Assembly: GCA_026991575.1 (NCBI GenBank)
Contig: JALXBF010000179.1
Location: 1 to 64,000, forward strand
Direction of reading: 5' to 3'
Source of the DNA: Planctomycetota bacterium
Lineage (GTDB): Bacteria; Planctomycetota; Planctomycetia; JALXBF01
Length of the DNA stretch: 64,000 nucleotides
The notes below the pieces were generated by a model. The model was not told the DNA's origin. It saw only the letters and a list, made by a program, of their open reading frames with translations, and did no database searches. Made by a program: the position numbers and the translations under genes. Below, one piece after another: positions 15,142 to 24,829 of the stretch. Position 1 is the stretch's first letter. Each line of letters begins with the position of its first letter.

Positions 15142-16257
15142 ATGTTCGGAGCAGTATCTCCCTGCGTTGGAAAGGCGATGAGATTGGCGGTGCTGTTCTG
15201 CCACGCCTTTCTGGGTCCGAAGTGGCTCTATGCGGGGGCCCCTGGGGGCGACGGGATCGTTTACGAGAACCGCCTCCGCCCGCTGCGCAACGCCAGGCCC
15301 CTGCTTGCGAACTGGCCGGAGTTCGTGCTGCCGATCCACGAACGCGTCCATTACGAGGCTCCGCCGTTGGTCCGTGACGAGAACGCTACGTTACAGCTGC
15401 GTACCTGGCGCTACTCGTATCATTGCCGTGGCATCGTGGAAATGGATGCTCAGCTCGCAGGCAGACACACTGCAGTGGTCGTTGTGCATCCCTGGGGAAT
15501 CGAAGACGGTCAGGGATGGCGCGAGCCCGAACCTGCCGGTGTGGCTTTCTTCTGCACGCCCGCAAAGAACCGGATCTACCACGAGCATGTCCGGCGAGTT
15601 CTTCGGCCGTTTCTGGATCGGATCCGGCCGCACGTTGCGCTGGTTGTCTACAGCCTGCCGGGCGGGCCGGATCGTATCAGAACGAGCTTGTACCGTACCA
15701 CCTTGGGCCGTCCTACTAGGGAGCAACGGGAACAGGCAACCGAAGCGCTGCGGAACACGCTGGCAGCCTTCCGCTACCGCGCCGGCAACATTCCGCAACG
15801 AATTGTCGTCGATCCGCGGCAGCCGACTGCCGCTTACTTCCGTTTGTTTCCTGGCTTATCAGCGAACGAACACTACAACGGCTCAGGATTCTGGCAACTG
15901 CCGGTACCGCTGAACAGATACGTCGGTGCCCAGTCCGACGATGTTGTTTTCTTCGATGGTCAGGGATATCCGGAACTGAGGCGTTTTCTGAAGGAGCATG
16001 GCGTGCGTCACGTGCTGCTGGCCGGCTACGCGACGGATATGTGCGTTTGCACGACGGCAGCCGGCTACGAGAACCTGATCAACGATTTCAACGTCTTCCT
16101 TGTGGGCGATGCCACGCTGGCGACGTTTCCGGCGCAGCGCAGTCCGGCAGCGGCCACGACGGCCGCGGTAGCACGAGCTTCGCTGAAGCTGTTCGTGACC
16201 GAGGTCGCGGCCGTGCGGATCAGCCACGTTACTACACGTCGACAATGGGGACAGTAG
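15142..16257 (+). CDS. Isochorismatase-fold cysteine hydrolase, secreted
   Basis: 371 residues. The ATG at 15142 has AGGAG six bases upstream (15131-15135). The first 25 residues contain a hydrophobic stretch (MRLAVLFCHAFLG), a likely signal peptide. The C-terminal part carries the family hallmark GYATDMCVCTTAAGYE with candidate nucleophile Cys301, followed by the strand FNVFLVGDA. The usual catalytic Asp of the first strand (xxxDMQ) appears to be His in AVVVVHPWG, which is unusual. Relatives cleave amides, ureas or vinyl ethers; the substrate here is unknown. The next gene begins 23 bp downstream on the same strand, so the two are probably co-expressed. Confidence 0.7.
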   Translation: MFGAVSPCVGKAMRLAVLFCHAFLGPKWLYAGAPGGDGIVYENRLRPLRNARPLLANWPEFVLPIHERVHYEAPPLVRDENATLQLRTWRYSYHCRGIVEMDAQLAGRHTAVVVVHPWGIEDGQGWREPEPAGVAFFCTPAKNRIYHEHVRRVLRPFLDRIRPHVALVVYSLPGGPDRIRTSLYRTTLGRPTREQREQATEALRNTLAAFRYRAGNIPQRIVVDPRQPTAAYFRLFPGLSANEHYNGSGFWQLPVPLNRYVGAQSDDVVFFDGQGYPELRRFLKEHGVRHVLLAGYATDMCVCTTAAGYENLINDFNVFLVGDATLATFPAQRSPAAATTAAVARASLKLFVTEVAAVRISHVTTRRQWGQ

Positions 16258-16280
16258 TGGGCAGGACGGATACGGACTTT

Positions 16281-17279
16281 ATGGCGGACGATCACAAGCA
16301 CGGTGCCTTCGACTCGCGTTGTGCCTCAGGTGGTTCAGAAGGCCAGGGGGAGCGAGCTGTGGCGGTCTTCGATCAGGCACTGATAGCCATCACATTGGAC
16401 CTTGAGATGGTCCGGCACTACCCGAAGCGGGGCATGCTGGAGTGGGATTATGAGAAGGGTAACGTGGATGCGGCGACGAAGCGGTACGCCGTACGAGCGG
16501 CTGAGGTCGTGGCCAGTCAAGGCGGCGTGATTCATTACTTCCTTGTCGGCCGGGCACTGGAGCAGGCGGATGTCCGCTGGCTGCAACACATCCACTCGCT
16601 CGGACATCCCATTGGCAACCACACATACGACCATGTTTACTTGCTTGCACAGAGCGGGCCGGAACTGCAGTACCGTTTCCGGCGGTGTCCCTGGCTGGTA
16701 GAGGGCCGAACGGTCCTGGAGCTGATCGAGGAGAACGTGCGATGGACGAGCCGGGCATTCCAACACCGGCTCGGCTTTCCTCCGGCAGGATTCCGCGCAC
16801 CGGGAGGGTACAGCAGCGGTCTGCGCGGCCGCGGCGACCTCCAGCGCCTCCTGCAGTACTCGGGGTTCGACTGGGTAAGCACTGTCTATCCCCGGCACAT
16901 GACGAGTCGGCCGGGGACCCGCCCCGACAAGCAGATCGTGGCGGACATCCTTCGTGCCCAGCAGCCCGCACAGCCGTTCCACTATCCGAGTGGACTCGTC
17001 GAGCTTCCCATGTGCCCGGTTAGCGACGTGGCAGCGTTTCGTGGTCAGCGGTGGCGGCTATCGTGGATGCTGGAGGTGCTGGAGAAGATAGTGGAGCAAG
17101 CGCTGGAGAAGAAAATGGCCTTCGTATTCTTGGGCCATCCCGCTGTTCTGCTAGTGGAAGACCCCGATCTTGAGATTCTGACCCGCCTGTGCCGGTGGAT
17201 CGAGCGAGAGCCGGAGCGGGCCAGACTTGTGACGCTCGACGAATTGGCACGGCGTTACCGGTGCGCTCTGGCGAGCTGA
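16281..17279 (+). CDS. Polysaccharide deacetylase (NodB-homology) family protein
   Basis: 332 residues from the ATG at 16281. An in-frame ATG at 16245 would overlap the previous gene by 13 bp, and the frame is open further back inside that gene. NodB motifs are visible: TLDLE with Asp40 (motif 1), HPIGNHTYDH with His114 and His118 as metal ligands (motif 2), RAPGGY with Arg172 (motif 3), and a late VFLGHPA strand (His ligand of motif 5). Such enzymes remove N- or O-acetyl groups from cell-wall or exported polysaccharides. There is no obvious signal peptide. The pairing with a hydrolase upstream suggests a shared substrate, but nothing proves it. Confidence 0.8.
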   Translation: MADDHKHGAFDSRCASGGSEGQGERAVAVFDQALIAITLDLEMVRHYPKRGMLEWDYEKGNVDAATKRYAVRAAEVVASQGGVIHYFLVGRALEQADVRWLQHIHSLGHPIGNHTYDHVYLLAQSGPELQYRFRRCPWLVEGRTVLELIEENVRWTSRAFQHRLGFPPAGFRAPGGYSSGLRGRGDLQRLLQYSGFDWVSTVYPRHMTSRPGTRPDKQIVADILRAQQPAQPFHYPSGLVELPMCPVSDVAAFRGQRWRLSWMLEVLEKIVEQALEKKMAFVFLGHPAVLLVEDPDLEILTRLCRWIEREPERARLVTLDELARRYRCALAS

Positions 17280-17603
17280 CAGCGCCGGCACGGAACGAGT
17301 CACCCGTCCTGAGACGCCCCGCCCCCGCCGGAATTCGCATCACAGGCCGGTGTGAATTGCAGCCCCCGGAAGACGGTTGCGGCGGAATAGTTGCCGATCG
17401 CGAGGGGCTGCAGCGTCCAGCGGCCCGAAAGAGCTTGCTCTGACACGTGCTACATGCCACCGTCGACCAATGAGAACGCTTCGCTACGGCGTGACACCTG
17501 TGATGAACAGGGCTAGCGACCGGCCTGGCTACGTGCCGCGATTCCCTTCCCGGGCACCGGGGCCCGTCGCCGTCAGCACGAGCGCCACCGTTGGCACTGG
17601 CGA
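17280..17603. other. Gap between convergent genes, nothing recognised
   Basis: 324 bp between the ends of the deacetylase and a DUF1501 gene. GTCGCC (17566-17571) can pair with GGCGAC (17599-17604), but the loop is long. No ORF of note and no clear terminator was seen. Confidence 0.3.
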
Positions 17604-19070
17604 CTAGGTAATAATGTCCATCACGGGGGAGACCGGCCGATCAACGCCCGTGAGCCTCATGTCCAGGCCCTGGAACCGGTACGTCAGCCGCTTGTGGTCG
17701 ATGCCCAGGCAGTAGAGGATCGTAGCGTTCAGATCGTGTATGTGAACCGGGTTTTCCACAATGTTGTAGGCGAAGTCGTCTGTTTCGCCGTAGACGATAC
17801 CGGGTTTGATCCCGCCACCGGCCATCCAGATCGTAAAGCAGCGAGGATGATGATCTCGACCGTAATTCTCTCTGGTTAGCTTGCCCTGGCAGTAAATCGT
17901 GCGGCCAAACTCACCTCCCCACACAACCAGCGTTTCGTCCAACAGGCCTCGCTGCTTCAGATCTGTAATCAGCGCCCAGCAGGGCTGGTCGACATCGCGA
18001 CACTGGTTCGGCAGGTCACGCGCGATGTTGCCGTGCTGATCCCACCCGCGGTGGAAGATCTGCACGAAGCGCACACCGCGTTCCATCATGCGCCGGGCCA
18101 ACAGCGCGCACCGGGCGAACGTGCCCGGTTTGTAAACGTCCGGGCCGTACATGTCGAGGATGTACTTCGGCTCATCCGAGATATCCAGCAGCTCTGGTAC
18201 TGAGCTTTGCATGCGGAAGGCCATCTCGTACTGGGCGATGCGCGTGAGGGTCTCTGGATCGCCGATCTCGCGGTAGGTCTGCTGATTGATGCGTTCGATT
18301 GCTTCAAGCGTTCGGCGGCGAACCGCGGGGCTGACGCCATCGGGATTCGAGAGGAACAGGACCGGGTCGCCGGTTCGCCGCAGTGCGACGCCGGCATGGC
18401 GAGTAGGGAGGAAGCCGGATCCCCACAGGCGGTTGAACAGCGCCTGGGCCTCTTTGCGGCCGGTCCACGTGGGGGTCATGACGATGAAGGTTGGCAAGTT
18501 GTCGTTTTCGCTACCCAAGCCGTAGCTGATCCACGCACCAAGACTTGGTCGGCCTGGCAGCTGGTGGCCGGTGCAGATGTAGGTGATTGCCGGGTCGTGG
18601 TTGATCGCTTCCGTGTGTAAGGTTTTGATGATGCAGATGTCGTCAACCATTCGCTGATGGTAGGGCAGCAGCTCGGAAATCCACGCGCCGCTCTGACCGC
18701 ATTGTTTAAACTTGAACTTAGACGGTGCGATTGGCAGTCGCTTTTGACCGGAAGTCATCGTGGTGAGCCGCTGGCCCATCCGCACTGATTCAGGCAGGTC
18801 CTTGTCGAACCAGTCTTTGAGGTTGGGTTTGTAGTCGAACAGATCCATATGCGCTGGTCCGCCGGCCATGAACAGGTAGATCGCCCGTTTGGCCTTCGGG
18901 GCAAAATGTGGCGAGCCGAGAATCCCTCGGCCCACATCGGTGCGAGACGCAGCGTTGGCTTCCGCGCGCTGCAGCAGCGAAGCCAGTGCGGCTGTTCCCA
19001 ACCCCATCGCCATGCGGCCAAAGAAGTGCCGCCGAGTTAGGGCCAGCATGTGCTCGCGAATCGGATCCAT
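17604..19070 (-). CDS. DUF1501 protein with Tat signal
   Basis: 488 residues. A twin-arginine signal ([22 protein letters not shown], about residues 12-33) is followed by the [20 protein letters not shown] strand typical of DUF1501, an alkaline-phosphatase-superfamily group abundant in planctomycetes. Later hallmarks are [36 protein letters not shown] and GRDHHP, which carry Asp and His residues that could bind metals. The biochemical activity is not established. It starts 15 bp after the DUF1549/DUF1553 gene, the usual planctomycete pairing, and probably shares its transcript. An alternative ATG at 19049 would still keep the Tat motif. Confidence 0.88.
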   Translation of the reverse strand: MDPIREHMLALTRRHFFGRMAMGLGTAALASLLQRAEANAASRTDVGRGILGSPHFAPKAKRAIYLFMAGGPAHMDLFDYKPNLKDWFDKDLPESVRMGQRLTTMTSGQKRLPIAPSKFKFKQCGQSGAWISELLPYHQRMVDDICIIKTLHTEAINHDPAITYICTGHQLPGRPSLGAWISYGLGSENDNLPTFIVMTPTWTGRKEAQALFNRLWGSGFLPTRHAGVALRRTGDPVLFLSNPDGVSPAVRRRTLEAIERINQQTYREIGDPETLTRIAQYEMAFRMQSSVPELLDISDEPKYILDMYGPDVYKPGTFARCALLARRMMERGVRFVQIFHRGWDQHGNIARDLPNQCRDVDQPCWALITDLKQRGLLDETLVVWGGEFGRTIYCQGKLTRENYGRDHHPRCFTIWMAGGGIKPGIVYGETDDFAYNIVENPVHIHDLNATILYCLGIDHKRLTYRFQGLDMRLTGVDRPVSPVMDIIT

Positions 19071-19085
19071 GGCTTCGCCCCCAGG

Positions 19086-22000
19086 CTAGTTCTTCGTCAC
19101 CACTTCGTCCAGGTTCAGGATCGTATTGGCAACCATCGTCCAGGTTGCCAGCTCGATCGGGTCAAACGAGGGATCGGGCGGATACTCGCCAATGGCGATC
19201 AGTTTCCGCGCTTCGTCAGGGTGTGCAGCGTAGATCTCGTGCAGGTCCCTGGCTAGATCGATGAGCTCAGCCAGCCGGGTTGCGTCGGGCCAGCGGGCTG
19301 TGCACAACCGGTACATGAACCGAACTCGCTCTTCGGCGGTCGCGCCAGCCTCTCGAAGAGCGCGTTCGGCCAGGCCCCGGGCACACTCCACATATTGAGG
19401 ATCGTTCCAGAGGGCCAGCGCCTGTAGCGGCGTGTTCGTGCGCTCGCGTCGCACACACGTCGACTCGCGCGATGGCGCGTCAAAGATGCTGAGCTGAGGT
19501 GGCGGCGCCGTCCGCTTGATGAACGTGTATACCGTCCGGCGATGCACCTTGTCGTGTCCGGAATCCTTCTTGAATCGGACCGTGTTTGATCCGCTGTAAC
19601 CTACCGCAAACCAGAGTCCATCCGGCTGCGGCGGCTTGACGCTCGGGCCCCCCATCTTCAGGCAGAGCAGGCCGCTGACCGCCAGTGCCTGATCGCGTAG
19701 CATTTCCGCGTCCAGCCGGAAGCGAGGCCCACGTGCTAGTAGCCGGTTTTCTGGATCACGCCGGTACAGCTCCGGCGTGATTCGCGAACTCTGTCGGTAG
19801 GTCGCACTCGTTACGATCAGCCTCATGAACCGCTTCACATCCCACCCGTGATCTTGGAAATCCACGGCTAGCCAGTCCAAGAGCTCGGGGTGGCTAGGCA
19901 GCTCGCCCTGCACGCCAAAGTCCTCCGCCGTCTTGACCAGCCCGACGCCGAAGACCTGTTGCCAGAAGCGGTTCACCGTCACACGCGCCGTCAGCGGGTG
20001 ATCGCGATCCACCAACCACATGGCGAAGCCGAGCCGGTTCTTGGGCATGTCCGGCTTCATGGGCGGCAGGATCGCGGGCGTTGCCCGGTCGACGCGGTCA
20101 CGCGGTTTGTCGTACTCGCCGCGGTACAAAATGAAGGCTGGCTTGGGCTGCTTCCGCTCACGGAAGATCAGCGTGGTGGCGATCTGTCGATCCAGGTCGG
20201 TGCGGGCTTTGCGCAGAGCGGCCAGCTGCTGGCGCACCTCGACCAACTCGGGCAGCTGACAGACTTTGTTGCGGAAGTGGTCCCGTAGCCGGGCTTTCTG
20301 TTCATCGGTCCGTTTCTCGGCGGGCACCTTCAGAATCTCGGCCAACTCGGGCGGCACCGACGCTGCCTGGTCAAGCACCTTGAAGTAGTAACCGCTCCCT
20401 CCTCCGTAGTTGATGATCTTGATCAGCAAGTGGTTGTCTCCTTTTTCCAGCGACAGCTCCACCGTGTCCTGGTCCGGAGCTACGCCGCGGTGGACGTTCT
20501 TCTGAAAGACCAACTTGCCGTTCAAATACACCTTGATCGCATCGTCGCTTCCCAGCGATACCTTTACCTTCCGCGGTTCCGCTGCAACGATCTTGCGATA
20601 CAGGAAGTTGGCGGCTTCGTTCCCAGGCAGGTCGGTGTGCACTTTCCCGTCAGCCCAGTCCGGTCGGTGCTGCCACTTCAGTTCACCCGCGGCGGTCTTA
20701 AACGTTTGCGACAGGTCGATCGGCTTGCCTTCCGGCCCGTGCTTCCGACTCCACAGGTAGCGTTTCACCGAGCCGAACGGTCCGACCCAGTACCAGTCGC
20801 CCAGAGCCAGTTCCGCCCGCTCCTTCGCCAGCTCTGCCAGCACGGCAGCCTCCCATTCGCGCTGGGCCTGGTCGACCGCCGGCCACGGCTCACGCAACTT
20901 CTGCTCCAACGCCTCGATCTGCCGCTCTAACGCTGCCATCCTCCGGCGCTGCTCACGGGTCGGGACCTTGATCACCGGCGGCGGGTCCTTGCGGTTGCCA
21001 TCCATGGGGCTGCCGTCCAGACTGTTGAAGAACGCAAACATAGAGTAGAAGTCTTTCATCGTGAACGGGTCGTACTTGTGGTCGTGGCAGCGAGCACAGT
21101 CGAAGGTCAGTCCCATGAACACGGTGGCTGTCGTGACGACCCGATCCACCACGTTCCGCACGTACACCTCTTCGACGATCGAGCCACCCTCGTTGGTAGT
21201 GACATGGGCTCGATTGAAGCCGGTGGCAACCAGCTGGTCCAGCGTCGGGTTCGGCAGCAGGTCGCCCGCAAGCTGCCAAATGATGAACTGGTCGTACGGC
21301 AGGTTCTGGTTGAATGCTTTGATCACCCAGTCCCGATACGGCCACATCTCCCGGTAATTGTCCAGGTGCAAGCCGTGTGTGTCGCCGTAGCGCGCGGCAT
21401 CCAACCAGAACCGAGCCATATGCTCGCCGTACCGGGGCGAGGCGAGCAATCGGTCTACGAGCCGCTCATACGCATCGGGCCGATCGTCCCGCAGGAATGC
21501 GTCGACCTCTGCAGGTGTCGGAGGTAAGCCGGTCAGGTCAAACGTGACGCGGCGAATCAGCGTCTCCTTGTCGGCCTCTGGCGATGGACTGAGCCCCTCG
21601 CGTTCGAGCCGGGCCAAGATGAAACGGTCGATCGGGTTTCGGCACCAGCTGCGGTCACCTACCTGGGGGACCGTCGGCTTAACCGGAGTTTGATAGGCCC
21701 AATGTTCCTGCCACGGCGCCCCCTGCTCGATCCAGCGTCTCAGTACCTCGATATCCTGTTCCGTCAGCTGCTGCTCGGCCGACGGTGGTGGCATGCGATA
21801 GTCGGGCTGCTTGCTGGTGATGCGCACGAACAGCTCGCTCTCTTGCGGCTTCCCGGGCACGACGACAAGCCGGCCGGAGTTCGTCTTGCGTTTCAAACCG
21901 TCAGCGACATCCAGTCGGAGATTTGCCTTGCGTGACGCGGCGTCCGGGCCGTGGCACTGGAAGCAGTGCGTGGCCAGGATCGGGCGGACATCGCGGATGA

Positions 22001-22103
22001 AGTCGACTGGGGCCGGCTGTGCCCACGCCGGCACCGATAGTACAAGGCTGAAAAGCAAAAAGCTGATCAGGAAAACCCCAAGGTTCCGGACCACGGTGGG
22101 CAT
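19086..22103 (-). CDS. PSCyt1-DUF1549-DUF1553 protein with one CxxCH haem site
   Basis: 1005 residues. The ATG at 22103 follows GGAGGAAAAACCG; a 20-residue upstream extension is open but lacks a site. A signal peptide ends near AWAQ (residue 29). The planctomycete cytochrome C domain follows, with CFQCH at 47-51 and MPPP as possible axial-Met region. Then come DUF1549 ([12 protein letters not shown] to [11 protein letters not shown]), a PA14/CBM-like insert (WYWVGPF to [13 protein letters not shown]), and DUF1553 ([20 protein letters not shown]). Role unknown; such proteins are thought to act outside the cytoplasm, with frequent links to polysaccharide breakdown loci. It is the first gene of a two-gene unit with the DUF1501 gene, divergent from a second such unit. 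Confidence 0.9.
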   Translation of the reverse strand: MPTVVRNLGVFLISFLLFSLVLSVPAWAQPAPVDFIRDVRPILATHCFQCHGPDAASRKANLRLDVADGLKRKTNSGRLVVVPGKPQESELFVRITSKQPDYRMPPPSAEQQLTEQDIEVLRRWIEQGAPWQEHWAYQTPVKPTVPQVGDRSWCRNPIDRFILARLEREGLSPSPEADKETLIRRVTFDLTGLPPTPAEVDAFLRDDRPDAYERLVDRLLASPRYGEHMARFWLDAARYGDTHGLHLDNYREMWPYRDWVIKAFNQNLPYDQFIIWQLAGDLLPNPTLDQLVATGFNRAHVTTNEGGSIVEEVYVRNVVDRVVTTATVFMGLTFDCARCHDHKYDPFTMKDFYSMFAFFNSLDGSPMDGNRKDPPPVIKVPTREQRRRMAALERQIEALEQKLREPWPAVDQAQREWEAAVLAELAKERAELALGDWYWVGPFGSVKRYLWSRKHGPEGKPIDLSQTFKTAAGELKWQHRPDWADGKVHTDLPGNEAANFLYRKIVAAEPRKVKVSLGSDDAIKVYLNGKLVFQKNVHRGVAPDQDTVELSLEKGDNHLLIKIINYGGGSGYYFKVLDQAASVPPELAEILKVPAEKRTDEQKARLRDHFRNKVCQLPELVEVRQQLAALRKARTDLDRQIATTLIFRERKQPKPAFILYRGEYDKPRDRVDRATPAILPPMKPDMPKNRLGFAMWLVDRDHPLTARVTVNRFWQQVFGVGLVKTAEDFGVQGELPSHPELLDWLAVDFQDHGWDVKRFMRLIVTSATYRQSSRITPELYRRDPENRLLARGPRFRLDAEMLRDQALAVSGLLCLKMGGPSVKPPQPDGLWFAVGYSGSNTVRFKKDSGHDKVHRRTVYTFIKRTAPPPQLSIFDAPSRESTCVRRERTNTPLQALALWNDPQYVECARGLAERALREAGATAEERVRFMYRLCTARWPDATRLAELIDLARDLHEIYAAHPDEARKLIAIGEYPPDPSFDPIELATWTMVANTILNLDEVVTKN

Positions 22104-22195
22104 CGGTTTTTCCTCCGGCTCGCCGTGCAGCTGAGGCCCGGCCGCCGCGGCAGGCACCGCCACAGGGCTTCGGGGATCTTCGGCGAGTCGCTCGG

Positions 22196-22225
22196 TTGCA
22201 TGGTGGGCCGAGTCATCGTTATATT
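22196..22225 (+). promoter_or_regulatory. Divergent promoter region between the two DUF1549 units
   Basis: On the plus strand TTGCAT (22196-22201) and TATATT (22220-22225) are 18 bases apart. On the minus strand TATAAC (22223-22218) overlaps the same site. CGTTA-TAT-TAACG (22217-22229) forms a short inverted repeat over both -10s. A shared control point for both units is plausible. Confidence 0.35.
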
Positions 22226-22330
22226 AACGCCGGTTGATCCATGCAGCAACTTGCCCGCCGGTGGCGCGGGCGACCGTGGTACCTGCTCGCGACGCCGGTG
22301 CACGAAGCGTCGACCGGAAAGGAGCCACTG

Positions 22331-24715
22331 ATGACTGCCCGTTCCAAGGTTGCCAGAATGGGCGTTGTTCTGATCGCAGCGGCTACGGCTGTTGTCGCCT
22401 GCCTGCAACAGCGCGGGCGGGCCGACAAGACGGCCGACAACCGCTGGGCGGTCCGGGCCGATGCGCTGTGGGCGTTTCGCCCTGTTCGTTCCCCCGTGCC
22501 CCCGCCAGTGGTCGGAGCGGCCAGCCCAATCGACGCATTCATCGATGCCAGACTCGCCGAGAAGAAGCTCCGGCCAGCTCCCCAAGCCGATCGCCGCACG
22601 CTGATCCGTCGGATTTACTTTGACCTACTTGGTATCCCGCCGACTGCTGCGGAGGTCGAGCGGTTTCTCCAGGACGATCGCCCGGACGCATGGAGCCGGC
22701 TGGTCGACCGGCTGCTGGCCAGCCCGCGCTACGGCGAACAGTGGGGCAGGCACTGGCTGGATGTGGTCCGCTACGCCGACACAGCCGGCTTTTCGAATGA
22801 CTTTGAGCGTCCGAACGCCTGGCGGTACCGCGACTACGTCATTCGATCGTTGAACCGGGACAAACCGTTTAATCGGTTCTTGATCGAGCAGGTTGCCGGT
22901 GATGAGCTTGACGGCAGGGATCCAGAGCTGCTCGTCGCCACCGGGTTCCTACGCATGGGGCCGTGGGAGCACACGGGGATGAGCGTTAAGGCGGTCACGC
23001 GGCAGCTGTTCCTGGACGACGTGACCCATTCGTTCGGCGTTACGTTCCTAGGACTGACACTTCGCTGCGCGCGCTGCCACGATCACAAGTTCGATCCGAT
23101 TCCCATGGCCGATTACTACGCGATTCAGGCTTGCTTCGCCACGACGCAGTTAGCCGAGCGGCCGGCCCCGTTCGTGCGCGGTGAAACCACGACGCGGTTC
23201 GCGGCGGAGCGCGAGCGTATCCGCAGGAAACTTCGCTGGATCGAGCAGGAGCTTCAGAAACTGCGCGAGGTAAACCGCCGTGCGGTGGCCGAGTTCCTAA
23301 AGCAGCACGGCTACCAGCGGCTGCAGGACGTGCCGCTGGAGCAACGGCCCACAACGCTCTACGGGCTCAGTGCGAAACAACGTGGCCTGCAGCGGATGTT
23401 CAGCAAGTGGCGCGTCTACTATCGTCGTGCCCTCCGCCGCTACGAACCTCTTGCCCTGTCGGTCTTCAACGGCCCCGACAACGATTATCGCTCCGACCGC
23501 CTGGACAACCGGATGACCAAGCCGTCGCCGGGACAGCAGCCGCCCGTGACTCACATTTTGCCCGGCGGCGACCTGGCCCATCCGGCTGCTCCAGTGCAAC
23601 CGGGGGTGCTCTCGGCGGTGACTGAGCACGCCCCGGATTCGGCTCCTGCTTACCCGTTCCCCACCGGATGGACCGGTCGACGGCTGGCGCTGGCTCGCTG
23701 GGCAGCCGACGACAACAACCCCTTGACCCCGCGGGTCATCGCGAACCGCGTGTGGCAGTACCACTTCGGGAATCTCGGTCTGGTGCGTACGCCGAACAAC
23801 TTCGGCGCGATGGGGGATCGGCCGTCGCATCCGTTGCTGCTGGACTTTCTGGCCCGCTACCTGATTGAGCACGGCTGGTCGCTGAAGCGGCTGCATCGGT
23901 TGATCCTTTGTTCGGACGTATACCGCCGGGCATCCGAGCATCCGAACATGGCTGCCGTCCGCTCGGCGGATCCGCAGAACCGACTCTTCGCGTACTTCCC
24001 GCCCCGAAGGCTGGAGGCAGAAGAGCTGCGTGACGCCATGCTTTTCGCCTCCGGTGAGCTGAACCTTACCATGGGCGGGCCGGGGGCGTTGGAGGAGATC
24101 GATTGGGATGTTGCCCTGCAGCCGCGCCACATCATGGGCACGGTTGCCCCTGCGTATCAGCCTGACCCGAGGCGGGCAGACCGACACCGTCGGTCGATCT
24201 ATCTGTTCCGCATCCGCACGCTGCGCGACCCATTCATGGAAGTTTTCAACCAACCGGACCCGGCCAAATCGTGCCCGCGGCGGGACGAGTCGACAGTCGC
24301 CACGCAGGTGTTTGCTCTGTTCAATAGCCGCTGGAGCCTGGCACGGAGCGTAGCCATGGCGCGGCGCATCGCTCGTGCTGCCGACACAGATCGGCAACGA
24401 ATCCAGCTTGCGTTTCGCCTGGCCTTCCAGCGTGACCCGATACCGGAAGAGTTGCTGCTGTGCGGTGAGTTCCTCGATCGAGCACGCCGTTACCTGTCGG
24501 AGTCGGCACCGGTACGCTGGTGGCTGCCGAAGGTCGTCGAACGACACATGATTGAGGAGGTAGCGGGCGTCGAGTACAGTTGGACCGAAACGCTCGACCG
24601 GATGGCGAACTACGAGCCCGATCCGGCCCCGGCCGATGTGCCGTTGGACGTACGGGCATTGGCTGAGCTGTGCCATGCCTTGCTTAACAGTAACGAGTTC
24701 GTGTACGTGTACTGA
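22331..24715 (+). CDS. DUF1549-DUF1553 protein without a cytochrome domain
   Basis: 794 residues. The ATG at 22331 has AAGGAG eight bases ahead; the frame is open to 22241. The signal sequence is GVVLIAAATAVVACLQQ, with a possible lipobox-like AVVAC. The DUF1549 part runs from SPIDAFIDARLAEKKL to [15 protein letters not shown]; the DUF1553 part includes NRVWQYHFGNLGLVRTPNNFG and ends with CHALLNSNEFVYVY. Unlike its divergent neighbour it lacks the N-terminal PSCyt1 haem domain and the PA14-like insert. It is followed 114 bp later by its DUF1501 partner. Biochemical function is unknown. Confidence 0.9.
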   Translation: MTARSKVARMGVVLIAAATAVVACLQQRGRADKTADNRWAVRADALWAFRPVRSPVPPPVVGAASPIDAFIDARLAEKKLRPAPQADRRTLIRRIYFDLLGIPPTAAEVERFLQDDRPDAWSRLVDRLLASPRYGEQWGRHWLDVVRYADTAGFSNDFERPNAWRYRDYVIRSLNRDKPFNRFLIEQVAGDELDGRDPELLVATGFLRMGPWEHTGMSVKAVTRQLFLDDVTHSFGVTFLGLTLRCARCHDHKFDPIPMADYYAIQACFATTQLAERPAPFVRGETTTRFAAERERIRRKLRWIEQELQKLREVNRRAVAEFLKQHGYQRLQDVPLEQRPTTLYGLSAKQRGLQRMFSKWRVYYRRALRRYEPLALSVFNGPDNDYRSDRLDNRMTKPSPGQQPPVTHILPGGDLAHPAAPVQPGVLSAVTEHAPDSAPAYPFPTGWTGRRLALARWAADDNNPLTPRVIANRVWQYHFGNLGLVRTPNNFGAMGDRPSHPLLLDFLARYLIEHGWSLKRLHRLILCSDVYRRASEHPNMAAVRSADPQNRLFAYFPPRRLEAEELRDAMLFASGELNLTMGGPGALEEIDWDVALQPRHIMGTVAPAYQPDPRRADRHRRSIYLFRIRTLRDPFMEVFNQPDPAKSCPRRDESTVATQVFALFNSRWSLARSVAMARRIARAADTDRQRIQLAFRLAFQRDPIPEELLLCGEFLDRARRYLSESAPVRWWLPKVVERHMIEEVAGVEYSWTETLDRMANYEPDPAPADVPLDVRALAELCHALLNSNEFVYVY

Positions 24716-24829
24716 GCGAGCTGGCACGGTGGTCCGGGTCAAAAAGCCGCGCGACCAGGATGGCGGACGTTGTGTCGGCGGCCGATGGGACACCAGAGTT
24801 GGTGGTTGACGGTATACGAGGCGGGAACC

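Noticed and set aside
23297-24793. Minus-strand open frame of 498 codons
   Set aside because: Antisense to the DUF1549-DUF1553 gene, without motifs, signal or ribosome-binding site.
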